This document shows, piece after piece, positions 7,923 to 15,793 of a DNA stretch of 64,000 bases. The position numbers were made by a program, and so were the translations under genes. How positions within the stretch are numbered: the first letter of the stretch is position 1; each line of letters starts with the position of its first letter. The notes below the pieces were generated by a model that was given only the letters and a program-made list of their open reading frames with translations, had not been told where the DNA came from and did not search any database. This stretch comes from Hyphomicrobiales bacterium (lineage in GTDB: Bacteria > Pseudomonadota > Alphaproteobacteria > Rhizobiales > Rhodobiaceae), in NCBI GenBank assembly GCA_002869065.1, contig PKTR01000002.1, positions 186,001-250,000 of the forward strand, read 5' to 3'.

Positions 7923-9137
7923 ATGAAACGACGTCTGACGCCCAAGACCATCGACGCGCTGCCACCTGCCGTCAACAAGCGGTACGAGGTACACGACAAG
8001 CTGCTGCCCGGCCTGCACCTGCGTGTGTCGGCCACAGGTGGGAAGGTGTTCTACGTCTCCAAGCGCATCAACGGCCACATGAAGCGGATCAAGATCGGTT
8101 CATGGCCAATCCTGACGCTGCACGAGGCCCGCGACAAGGCACACAGCCTCCTGCGATCAATTGAGCTTGGCCGCTATGTCGAGAAGGCGCCGCACGAGGA
8201 AGAACAGCGCATGATGACGCTGGGCGAGGTCGTGCCGCAGTTCATCGAGCTTTACGCCAAGCAACGCACCAAGGACTGGAAAGGCAGCGAACGCGTCCTG
8301 CTGAAATTCTCCTCGCTGTTCTCGCGCCCTATCGACCAGATTAAGCGTGCTGACGTGGTGCGCGTGCTCGACACGATCATTGCCGGTGGCGCACCGACGC
8401 GGGCAAACCGGGCGCTGGCTGCGATCAAAAAACTCATGAACTGGTGTATTGACCGCGGCATGATCGAAACATCGCCTGTGGCTCATCTGAAGCCGCCGAC
8501 GAAGGAAACGGCGCGCGAACGCGTGTTGAGCGATGCCGAGCTGAATACTTGCTGGCGCATGGCCGAGCTTGAAGGTTTCCCCTTCGCCCAATGCGTCCAG
8601 CTCATGATCCTGACCGGCCAGCGCCGTGGCGAAGTCTCCGGCATGCGCTGGTCGGAACTCGATCTGGAACAGGGGCTATGGAGTCTGCCGTCAACGCGCG
8701 TGAAAAACTCGACGGCCCACATTGTGCCGCTCGCACCCTCAGCGGTCGAGATTATCCGATCGGTGCCGCGTTTCCAGAACACGGATTTCGTGTTCACGAC
8801 CACCGGCACAACGCCGATCTCGGGCTTTGGCCGTCTCAAGGAACGGCTGGACGCTGCTTTCGCAGATGCCGAGGACTGGCGCTTCCATGACCTGCGCAGA
8901 ACGATGGCGACGAACATGGCCATGCTGCGCGTCGCCCCACACATCATCGAAGCCGTCCTCAATCACAAGACGGGTATAGTTTCCGGTGTCGCTGCAATCT
9001 ATAATAGGCACGCATATCTAGATGAAAAGCGTGAGGCGCTGGAGCTATGGGCTAATCGTGTCGAAGAAATCACAGGACAGCGAAGTGCCTTGGTACCAAA
9101 GCTACGGGAAGCCAGCGTGGTACAGAATAGCGCCTAA
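7923..9137 (+). CDS. int: tyrosine recombinase/integrase (P4-type, with DUF4102 arm domain)
   Basis: A 404-residue integrase. The N-terminal DUF4102 arm-binding domain (residues 1-90, with GLHLRVSATGGKVFYV), a SAM-like core-binding domain (about 95-190) and a catalytic domain follow in order. Catalytic residues are visible: R234 (TGQRRGE), K261, H322 and R325 (FHDLRRT), H348 (LNHKTG) and nucleophile Y360 (AAIYNRH). The gene appears intact. Such integrases insert into the 3' ends of tRNA genes, which fits the 47-bp tRNA-Met repeats flanking the island. The gene lies next to a partial att core rather than at the outer left repeat. Confidence 0.93.
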   Translation: MKRRLTPKTIDALPPAVNKRYEVHDKLLPGLHLRVSATGGKVFYVSKRINGHMKRIKIGSWPILTLHEARDKAHSLLRSIELGRYVEKAPHEEEQRMMTLGEVVPQFIELYAKQRTKDWKGSERVLLKFSSLFSRPIDQIKRADVVRVLDTIIAGGAPTRANRALAAIKKLMNWCIDRGMIETSPVAHLKPPTKETARERVLSDAELNTCWRMAELEGFPFAQCVQLMILTGQRRGEVSGMRWSELDLEQGLWSLPSTRVKNSTAHIVPLAPSAVEIIRSVPRFQNTDFVFTTTGTTPISGFGRLKERLDAAFADAEDWRFHDLRRTMATNMAMLRVAPHIIEAVLNHKTGIVSGVAAIYNRHAYLDEKREALELWANRVEEITGQRSALVPKLREASVVQNSA

Positions 9138-9162
9138 ATTCCCCGAGGGGCGCAATCCACAA

Positions 9163-9792
9163 ATGGATCTATTTTCGGATCAGGTCATCAAACGAGTCAC
9201 TGGTATTGCAGGTCGTCTCGACGAGGACAAAAGCTGCTCATTGCAGGCCGCCCTCCGCGATGTCGCGTTCCACTTCATGACGGCGCTCTATTCGACGCCC
9301 TTGCGCCTTTCTGGAGGCCCGGACGATGTGAAGCTCTTTGCACGCGTACAGCATCTTGAGCGTCAAATCCTCAAACCGGCGGATCGACTGATCGAGGCTC
9401 TGTCGGACAATAAACTGCCGCTCCTTTCCGAATGGCCGGAAGAAATACAATCAACAGCACCGAACCGAGAGGCGTTGATCGCGGAACTCACAAAGCTGCG
9501 TGATCGGGCCGAGGAACTGCGCGATCAGCTTGCCGATCGATTGCCGGAAGAGAACATGACGACGGAGTTCTTGATCGATCTCGGCAATGCATTGACCAAG
9601 GTTCTGAAGGACCACTTTCCGCAGCTAGCGATTAGTCGGGGCACCTATGACAAAGGAAGCTCTTCTGAAGTGGGCAAGATGCGTGGCCGCTTTCTGGATG
9701 TGATGGACATCTGCATAGCGGAAATCCTTCCCAACGATGGTCCACTCTCAAGCAATCTCGTCGGACAGCTTCGAAAATTGCGCGGTCCGTGA
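9163..9792 (+). CDS. hypothetical island protein
   Basis: A protein of about 209 residues, not recognised. It is largely alpha-helical by appearance, with a charged stretch likely to form a coiled coil (about residues 100-140, rich in E, L, R and D). The frame is open from 9022, inside the integrase gene, but the ATG at 9163 (MDLFSDQV) is more plausible because GAGGGG precedes it and it begins after the integrase stop. It sits between integrase and an AlpA-like regulator, a common place for small accessory genes of integrative elements. Confidence 0.45.
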   Translation: MDLFSDQVIKRVTGIAGRLDEDKSCSLQAALRDVAFHFMTALYSTPLRLSGGPDDVKLFARVQHLERQILKPADRLIEALSDNKLPLLSEWPEEIQSTAPNREALIAELTKLRDRAEELRDQLADRLPEENMTTEFLIDLGNALTKVLKDHFPQLAISRGTYDKGSSSEVGKMRGRFLDVMDICIAEILPNDGPLSSNLVGQLRKLRGP

Positions 9793-9927
9793 CACATCCA
9801 GAACGATGTGTTCTGGACGTATCATTCTGTATTCTTGATGTTTTTCCCGACCTGATGCATCTCTTCTCAGGACGGAGCGCGCTCCTTCATCGCAATTCCA
9901 GAAGTTCCAAGATGAAGGAAATCCGAG

Positions 9928-10167
9928 ATGATCAAGAAGACGAAACGGCGGCTGATCGAACAGCAGATCGTCCTCAACCGCCAAGATCTCACTAAGCTGG
10001 GAATCCGAGTCAACAATAGCTCACTTCTCCGCTGGGAAGCTGCAGGACGATTCCCGCGCCGTATCCGAATGGCCGGAACAAGCGTCGCGTGGATAAAGGC
10101 CGAGGTCGATGCCTGGCTTGAGGCTCGCGCCGAAGAACGCAGCCGGCACGTCTACGCCGACTTTTGA
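9928..10167 (+). CDS. AlpA/HTH_17-type phage regulator
   Basis: A 79-residue protein with a MerR-like winged helix: an N-terminal helix-turn-helix (about 18-40, ending SSLLRWEAAGRFPRRIRM) and a final WIKAEVDAWLEAR helix, the standard AlpA/excisionase pattern. AlpA proteins of P4-like elements activate the integrase or act in excision. A GAAGGAAA ribosome site precedes the ATG. The primase-helicase gene follows 53 bp later, so they probably form one transcription unit. Confidence 0.75.
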   Translation: MIKKTKRRLIEQQIVLNRQDLTKLGIRVNNSSLLRWEAAGRFPRRIRMAGTSVAWIKAEVDAWLEARAEERSRHVYADF

Positions 10168-10220
10168 TCGAGGGGCGCCTTAGCCCCTCCCTTTCCCTAA
10201 AATTACGATTGGAACACAGC

Positions 10221-12029
10221 ATGCGAAATACATTTCGCGTGACCGACGCCATGCGCTCGCGTGAGACGTTGGTCGCTGCCCGCGCCTATCTCAAGGCCGG
10301 TCTCAAACTCATCCTGACCCACGGCATCGATGCCAATGGCCGATGCACTTGTGGCAAAGGGGACTGCGCGCACTCGGGCAAACACCCGATTGCCGAATTC
10401 TTTCCCAACGGGGCCAACAGCGCGACCACCGAAATTGCCCTGATCCGCAAAGCCCTGCGCAAGTACCCGAAGGCCAACATCGCTGCAACGCTCGAAGGCC
10501 GAACCGTGGTCGATATTGACGGGCCAAAGGGCAAGGCGCATGTCGACGCGCTTAAGCTCGCGAAGACGGTCAAAGTGAAGACCAAACGCGGATATCATCT
10601 GCACTACCTTGGCGCACCCGATGGCGGCGCATTCAAAGCCGAACAGGTGGACGTGCTCACCGGCTCAAACCGTTATGTCATGCTACCGCCTAGCATCCAT
10701 GAGAGCGGCTTCCGATACATCTGGGTGCGATCGCGCGTGCAAAGGGCCGCGAAAGTGCCGGACAAATTACCAGGCCTCCGTCCTTCAGACACAGCAACAC
10801 AAACTGAGAGGAGACGCGGAAGGCCACGTCATGCGATCAAGCTTGGCCAGCGAAACGACGTTTTGTTCCGCACGGCCTGCGCAATCCGTCGCCGCATCGA
10901 TGACGAACAGGTCGTCCAAGAGATGATGAAGGTCGCCAACGTAAATGCGTGCGAAAAGCCGCTCTCAGAACAGGAACTGCGCAGCCTGATCGGCAGTAGC
11001 AGCCGATATGGCGAAACCCGCGAAGAACTTTTTGGCCCGCCCGTTCAACGCGAACCGCTTCCGATGGAATGGCTCTGGTATCCCTATATCCCGCGCTACG
11101 GCATGACCTTGATCGCTGGCGACCCGGGCGGCGGCAAATCGCTTCTGACAGCTCTGCTTCTCGCAACGGTAACGAGCGGCAATCCGTGGCCGCTTTCCGA
11201 TGAAAGGCCGTCGGGCAATCGCGTCTTGGTGCTCGCCGCCGAGGACAACTGGCAGCGCGTCGTGCTCAACCGTCTGGTCAAGGCCGGGGTCGACCTCGAC
11301 AACCTTCACCAAATGTACAAGTTCCGGGCACTCACAGACGACCGGCTGGAACTACTCTCCGAACACATGGAAGAGTGGCGGCCCGACCTTGTTGTAGTCG
11401 ATACTTTGTCGGCCTATATGGGCGGCGGGCGTGACATGCACCGGCAGAACGATGTCGGGGAATTCATGGCCCTGTTGACCGAAATGGCGGAGACAACCGG
11501 GTCGGCGATCGTCGGACTGGCGCATCTCAACAAGACCAGTACCGAGAACCCGCTCTACCGGATTGTCGGGTCCATTGGTTTTGCAGCAAGCATCCGGTCC
11601 GCCCTGTTCTTCGGGCCAGACCCCGAAGACCCTTCACGCGTCGCTCTTGCCCACGGCAAGGCCAACCAGAGCGAGCTCGGCCCGACGATTGCATTTGAAA
11701 AGGTCGGCGTTGGACGCGAGGACGTCCCGGTGCTCAAACCTGTCGGGTTCAGCGAGGCCGACCACTTCGACGTCTGCCGGGTTCAGAAGAATGCGGTGGG
11801 CCGGCCCAGCAGCGAACGGCAGGCAGCCGAGGAGTTCGTGCTCGAATATCTCTCCGACGAGCCGACTGCATGGAAGAGCGTGCAACTCGCCGCCGAAGCG
11901 CGCTCGATCGCGTCTGAGGCGACGCTCAATGTCGTGCGGGCGGACCTCGCTAAGACTGGACAGATCGTGCAGGTCGGCAAGGGCAAGAATGCCCAATGGG
12001 TACTTGGGGAGGCCAACGACGAGGACTGA
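10221..12029 (+). CDS. bifunctional primase-polymerase/RepA-type helicase
   Basis: A 602-residue replication protein. The N-terminal primase-polymerase domain (about residues 15-190) has the GRCTCGKGDCAHSGKHP zinc-knuckle-like segment and the metal-binding D98/D100 in VVDIDGP. The C-terminal RecA-like ATPase (AAA_25/RepA type, about 270-480) has Walker A GDPGGGKS (K306) and a Walker B around LVVVDTLSAYMGG. This organisation is typical of P4-like satellites and replicating integrative elements. The ATG at 10221 is chosen over a TTG at 10164 that overlaps the previous stop. It suggests that the element can replicate after excision. Confidence 0.85.
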   Translation: MRNTFRVTDAMRSRETLVAARAYLKAGLKLILTHGIDANGRCTCGKGDCAHSGKHPIAEFFPNGANSATTEIALIRKALRKYPKANIAATLEGRTVVDIDGPKGKAHVDALKLAKTVKVKTKRGYHLHYLGAPDGGAFKAEQVDVLTGSNRYVMLPPSIHESGFRYIWVRSRVQRAAKVPDKLPGLRPSDTATQTERRRGRPRHAIKLGQRNDVLFRTACAIRRRIDDEQVVQEMMKVANVNACEKPLSEQELRSLIGSSSRYGETREELFGPPVQREPLPMEWLWYPYIPRYGMTLIAGDPGGGKSLLTALLLATVTSGNPWPLSDERPSGNRVLVLAAEDNWQRVVLNRLVKAGVDLDNLHQMYKFRALTDDRLELLSEHMEEWRPDLVVVDTLSAYMGGGRDMHRQNDVGEFMALLTEMAETTGSAIVGLAHLNKTSTENPLYRIVGSIGFAASIRSALFFGPDPEDPSRVALAHGKANQSELGPTIAFEKVGVGREDVPVLKPVGFSEADHFDVCRVQKNAVGRPSSERQAAEEFVLEYLSDEPTAWKSVQLAAEARSIASEATLNVVRADLAKTGQIVQVGKGKNAQWVLGEANDED

Positions 12030-12067
12030 TCGATATAACAATGTGCGTATGTGAATTGTTATATCGA
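12030..12067. repeat. 12-bp inverted repeat after the helicase stop
   Basis: TCGATATAACAA (12030-12041) and TTGTTATATCGA (12056-12067) are perfect arms around 14 bases. AT-rich arms without a U-tract argue for a protein-binding site or replication iteron rather than a terminator. Confidence 0.55.
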
Positions 12068-12203
12068 ATGCGCTCAAAACCGGATCGACCCACAGCGGCT
12101 ACGGGACCAAAACCTCGGCAGTCGACGTCAGGGCCGATCCGGCCAAAGACGAGGTCACCCAAAAAAACGCCATCCCCCATCCCCCTTGTGGTTGACTGTT
12201 CAG

Positions 12204-12239
12204 CATAACGCATTGCGTTATATAACGTGATGCGTTATG
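12204..12239. promoter_or_regulatory. nested palindromes before higBA (probable operator)
   Basis: CATAACGCA (12204-12212) and TGCGTTATG (12231-12239) form outer arms; inside lies the perfect 12-bp palindrome CGTTATATAACG (12216-12227). The block ends eight bases before the higB start, as expected for autoregulation by the HigBA complex. Confidence 0.65.
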
Positions 12240-12246
12240 TTTTCTT

Positions 12247-12531
12247 ATGATCCAAAGCTTCGCCGATCCCGAAACGAAATTGATCTGGTCAGGACGGCAA
12301 AGCCGGAAGCTGCCGCCGGATATTCAGGCCGTCGCACTCCGCAAGCTGCGTCTCGTCAATCAGGCGCGTGTGCTTCAGGATTTGCGTGTACCGCCCGGCA
12401 ACAGGCTCGAAGCCTTAAAGGGTGATCGCGCCGGTCAGCATAGCATTCGGATCAACAGCCAGTGGCGCATATGCTTCGTCTGGCAAGAAGGAGGCCCGAG
12501 CGATGTCGGAATTGTCGACTACCATGACTGA
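12247..12531 (+). CDS. higB: HigB-type toxin (RelE superfamily)
   Basis: A 94-residue RelE/HigB-like protein, with the characteristic order of features: an N-terminal MIQSFADPETKLIW, a middle RLVNQARVLQDLRVPPGNRLE and the terminal SIRINSQWRICFVW strand with the basic residues used for mRNA cleavage on the ribosome. It precedes its antitoxin, as in higBA loci, and overlaps it by 29 bases. Little room exists for a ribosome site next to the palindromic operator, so translation may start near the transcript end. It would stabilise the island. Confidence 0.88.
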   Translation: MIQSFADPETKLIWSGRQSRKLPPDIQAVALRKLRLVNQARVLQDLRVPPGNRLEALKGDRAGQHSIRINSQWRICFVWQEGGPSDVGIVDYHD

Positions 12532-12817
12532 TCTTTTGCCGAACCCTCATCCCGGCGAAATCCTGCTGGAAGATTTTTTGAAGCCGATGGGCGTCAGTCA
12601 GAATGCCCTTGCCCGCGCGGTGCATGTGCCGCCGCGCCGCATCAACGAGATCGTCTTGGGCAAGCGGGCGATGACCGCCGACACCGACCTACGTCTCGCA
12701 CGGTATTTCGGCATGTCTGAGGGGTTCTTTCTAGGGTTGCAGTCCGACTATGACCTGATGCAGCGCCGCCGGGAAATCGGAGGCGATCTGAGTACGATCG
12801 AGCCGAGGGCCGCTTGA
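12503..12817 (+). CDS. higA: HigA-type antitoxin (XRE family)
   Basis: A 104-residue antitoxin with an HTH_3 domain (about residues 28-80): PHPGEILLEDFLKP opens the domain, followed by MGVSQNALARAVHVPP as the first helices and RINEIVLGKR as the recognition part. The start at 12503 has a perfect AAGGAGG site eight bases upstream inside higB. The protein should bind and neutralise HigB and repress the promoter through the palindromes at 12204-12239. Confidence 0.88.
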   Translation: MSELSTTMTDLLPNPHPGEILLEDFLKPMGVSQNALARAVHVPPRRINEIVLGKRAMTADTDLRLARYFGMSEGFFLGLQSDYDLMQRRREIGGDLSTIEPRAA

Positions 12818-13214
12818 AGACCGCCGACATAGTCACCGGACCGACACGCTGTCTATTCATCAGACCATCAGGCGTCTGGACCGCGCCAATTTTCCAATTC
12901 AATCAATTACTCTCAATTCCCCCCCACCTGCGGCTATCTTGTTTGGGTGACAGGCGGGTGGCAAAGCGCGGGTTTGGGGTCGCATTCGGCGCCGATTTAG
13001 ACGGACTAGCACCACGATTGCGCGCCCGTCATCGATCGCGTCGTACCGAGGCTTATATTTGACCCAGGACGCGCGTTTAGACGGTCGCCGGTAAGTTCCA
13101 TCTCGGGAAACCGATGAAATCGCGCTGGTGGCCCGCATATTCGCCGAGGAGGCCTATACGAAACCCAACGCAACGCCGCCGCGTGCGCGTATGTCCGTCT
13201 GCCGGATGGGTTGG
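12818..13214. other. 397-bp stretch without recognised gene
   Basis: Between higA and the small membrane protein gene. Reading frames here are short, lack ribosome sites and have no recognisable motif. Nothing functional is assigned. Confidence 0.4.
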
Positions 13215-13508
13215 TTACAGGTTCGACTCGCCGGCTCTGTATCGATGGTGAAGCTCGCGACGGACCCGGCGCCATTTCCCTTGCTCGAAGGTGTTGGAGT
13301 AACGCCATGCGCGATCTTCCTTGATATAGGCCTTTTCCTCGGCATCAGGCCCATGCTTGGCGATGAGTTCGTTCACCAATGCGTTGATCTCGGCCTTGGG
13401 GATGAACAGGGGCCGAAGGCGAAAGGCCCACTCGTGCCAAATGGCGACCGCTGCGATCATGCCGATGAATATCGCGAGAGGAAGAAAATTGGAAAGAAAC
13501 TGGCCCAT
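13215..13508 (-). CDS. small membrane protein of unknown function
   Basis: A 97-residue protein with one N-terminal membrane segment (about residues 8-25, LPLAIFIGMIAAVAIW) and a charged cytoplasmic tail with a conserved-looking EINALVNELIAKHGPDAEEKA helix and a YSNTFEQGKWRRVRREL end. The ATG at 13508 follows AGGCGA. The family is not recognised; the composition is that of a real gene. It stands alone on the minus strand between the toxin-antitoxin pair and an XRE regulator. Confidence 0.6.
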   Translation of the reverse strand: MGQFLSNFLPLAIFIGMIAAVAIWHEWAFRLRPLFIPKAEINALVNELIAKHGPDAEEKAYIKEDRAWRYSNTFEQGKWRRVRRELHHRYRAGESNL

Positions 13509-13603
13509 CGCGTTCGCCTGAAATGTCGACGTGAACACAATAACCCAAAGTGGGATAATTCTAAAACAGGATTAGCTCTTCGCGCACACAATTGGGGTGA
13601 TGC

Positions 13604-13867
13604 GTGCCGAGGTCGATCCACTCAGACGAATACCGGAAGTTGACCGCGATCCTCTTGGACGCGCGAAACGCTGCTGGCCTGACGCAGCAGGAAGTCGCCG
13701 ACCGGCTGGGGAAACCGCAATCCTATGTCGCCAAGGTCGAGGGAAACGAGCGCCGTATCGACGTTGTGGAATTCATTGCGCTGGCAAAGGCCCTGGGCGT
13801 CGATTCTAGTGGCCTATTCAACGCCGTGCTCAACGCAGTTGCCACAACTCAGAAATTCCCAGATTGA
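13604..13867 (+). CDS. XRE-family transcriptional regulator
   Basis: An 87-residue Cro/CI-type protein. The helix-turn-helix covers about residues 11-66: LTAILLDARNAAGLTQQEVA, then LGKPQSYVAKVEGNERRID and VVEFIALAKALGVD. It starts with GTG at 13604 with TTGGGG upstream. It converges on the DUF2779 nuclease gene (13920-15347) 52 bp away. Short XRE proteins commonly control neighbouring defence genes, but no specific target is indicated. Confidence 0.75.
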   Translation: MPRSIHSDEYRKLTAILLDARNAAGLTQQEVADRLGKPQSYVAKVEGNERRIDVVEFIALAKALGVDSSGLFNAVLNAVATTQKFPD

Positions 13868-13919
13868 TCCAGGATTTGTTTTTCAGGATTCTCTGCGGAA
13901 CAGCAGCACTTCGCATCCC

Positions 13920-15347
13920 CTAAGAAGCAACAATAATTCCTCGGGCAAACTCCAAAAGCCGAACCATCGCGAGTGTGTCCAACTCGCAATACTCTAGCAA
14001 GGACTTGCGTAGCGCCGCACGCTTGTCTGCATCGGGTTCAGCCAGCATCTTGGCCCAACCGTCCATAGCCGCAGTGCCATCCGCGATTTCCATGCCTTCG
14101 TATGTCAGATCTGGCAGGACGACAGGCAACACTCTCTTAATCGACGTGGAGCCATCAAAGGCAATGTCGACATAGCCGGTCTTGAAAACATCCATCAGAT
14201 CGACGGTGCGTTCCACTATGCCCAACAGAAAATCGGCTTTGTCTGGAAACCGCGCGGCCATGTTCTTGTTCTGGGTGTTTTCAAAGGTTTTGTTCCAGAC
14301 CACGATCGACCCCGTCGGGCCGATCGCTTGCTCAAGCGCCTCTATCAGGCTCCATGGCTGTTCCGCTTCATCCGCTAGATATTCGTGATGAGTGAGCCCG
14401 CCGTTCTGGTCAAGCACATGCAGGGAGAACTGGAAAGGGAGCGGTTCTTGAGGGCTGAGCCCATCAACAATCGGGATCGCCGAAGCGTAAGTCTCATAAT
14501 CTAGAAAATAGAGTGGATAGTGCAAGACGTTGAAGAAATTTTCGATGTCGGCGGCGTCAACAAAAGGCTGTCCGTCTTTGTATGATCGAAGGACCGGCTG
14601 CTGCAATTTCGTGACCTCGTCCAGGCCTATTTCACCCAAGTCAAAGCGGTCTTCGCTGACGAACTTCTGCAGCTTGGCTCCCCCAATTCGCGGGAGAGAG
14701 TAGATGGAAGGTTTCGGAACGGTTGGATTGAAATAGTCGAAACTGTCACAATGCTGCGCTCGGCCTAGCATGAGACAAGTGCACGAGCCCTCGTCGATTT
14801 CGTTCTTTTGGAGAAGTGCTAGCGCATCTTCAATTTCCGCTTCGGTTTCGGCAAGCAATGCATTCACCCGAGCGGTTTCGTCGGCGAACGTGAGCAGTTC
14901 CTCAGGATTAACGTTTCCCGCTCGGACGTAGGCCTTATTCAGATGAACAATGAAAATGCTCCCGACTCGCTCCCCGGCGCGCTTGGCCGCGATGGCTTGG
15001 AATGCTGCGTCTTTGAGTTGGTTGTGCGGATTGCTGTCTTTGACGCTTGTCGAAGACTTAACTTCATAGAGATCCATCAAGCCATCGCTCCGTGTGCGCA
15101 CCATGTCTACCTTGGCATAAAGGCCATCGTCGGTTTCAAACACTCTTTGGAACGAAAACTCGCTGGCATTGTCCCAAGCTTCGGCCAATTGGCGAACGTA
15201 GCCCTCGACAAGATATCCCTCCCTCGCCAGCTTTTTGGCGTATTCTGAGAACCCGCCGAATGGATAAACGTTCGGCTTCTTCTGCATTAGCCAAAGGGAC
15301 TTGGGGCAGTTCAGATATTGGATGAAATCCGTTTTTGAAAGCGGCAT
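13920..15347 (-). CDS. DUF2779 protein: Cas4-like nuclease plus DEDD exonuclease-like domain
   Basis: A 475-residue two-domain protein. The N-terminal part (about 1-205) looks like a Cas4/RecB-type PD-(D/E)XK nuclease: D81, then E95 and K97 in LYEVKSS, with C14 and a later cysteine group (C189, C191, C200) that could hold an iron-sulfur cluster. The C-terminal DUF2779 part (about 270-470) shows an exonuclease pattern: D283/E285 in FLDYETY, aspartates around 383-386 and YCELDTLA with D457. Such proteins are of unsettled function and occur near defence genes. It lies between an XRE regulator and the STAND gene, but on the opposite strand. Confidence 0.7.
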   Translation of the reverse strand: MPLSKTDFIQYLNCPKSLWLMQKKPNVYPFGGFSEYAKKLAREGYLVEGYVRQLAEAWDNASEFSFQRVFETDDGLYAKVDMVRTRSDGLMDLYEVKSSTSVKDSNPHNQLKDAAFQAIAAKRAGERVGSIFIVHLNKAYVRAGNVNPEELLTFADETARVNALLAETEAEIEDALALLQKNEIDEGSCTCLMLGRAQHCDSFDYFNPTVPKPSIYSLPRIGGAKLQKFVSEDRFDLGEIGLDEVTKLQQPVLRSYKDGQPFVDAADIENFFNVLHYPLYFLDYETYASAIPIVDGLSPQEPLPFQFSLHVLDQNGGLTHHEYLADEAEQPWSLIEALEQAIGPTGSIVVWNKTFENTQNKNMAARFPDKADFLLGIVERTVDLMDVFKTGYVDIAFDGSTSIKRVLPVVLPDLTYEGMEIADGTAAMDGWAKMLAEPDADKRAALRKSLLEYCELDTLAMVRLLEFARGIIVAS

Positions 15348-15476
15348 TGCGCATACCTCGCTTCCGATATCAGGTCGTTGAAAATGTAATCGCTCGCGTG
15401 TTCTAGGGTTTTCCCTGACACGTCCGCGTCAACCATCTTAATAGAAGGATCGTCTTGAACCAAAAGGAGACGATCA

Positions 15477-15680
15477 ATGTCCGACATCATCACCCTCAAG
15501 CAGCTCTGCGCCGAATTGAAACTCGATCCGCGCGAAGCTCGCGAACGCCTTCGCTCAGCGGCCCGTGATCCGAAAAAGCACCCAGAAATTGCCAAGATGC
15601 ACAAACCCCGTGCCCCGTGGAGCTGGGTCAAGGGATCAGCTGGGGAAAAGGAGGCTCGGGGCCTTTTCGTCGAAAAGTGA
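15477..15680 (+). CDS. small hypothetical protein
   Basis: A 67-residue protein with a strong AAAGGAGA ribosome site. It opens with MSDIITLKQLCAEL, a helix-turn-helix-like start (LKLDPREARERLRSAAR), and ends with HKPRAPWSWVKGS. The pattern suggests a small DNA-binding or adaptor protein, but no family is recognised. It lies 113 bp upstream of the STAND gene on the same strand and could be its partner or simply a neighbour. Confidence 0.6.
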   Translation: MSDIITLKQLCAELKLDPREARERLRSAARDPKKHPEIAKMHKPRAPWSWVKGSAGEKEARGLFVEK

Positions 15681-15793
15681 ACTGACACGGGGCGTGTTTG
15701 GGACATTCACGCCCCACGATACAAGGCGGTGTCGGTTGTATGTTTTCCCTCAGCGTTCCACTATAGCCGATCATTTGCGGAACCGACTCGCCC

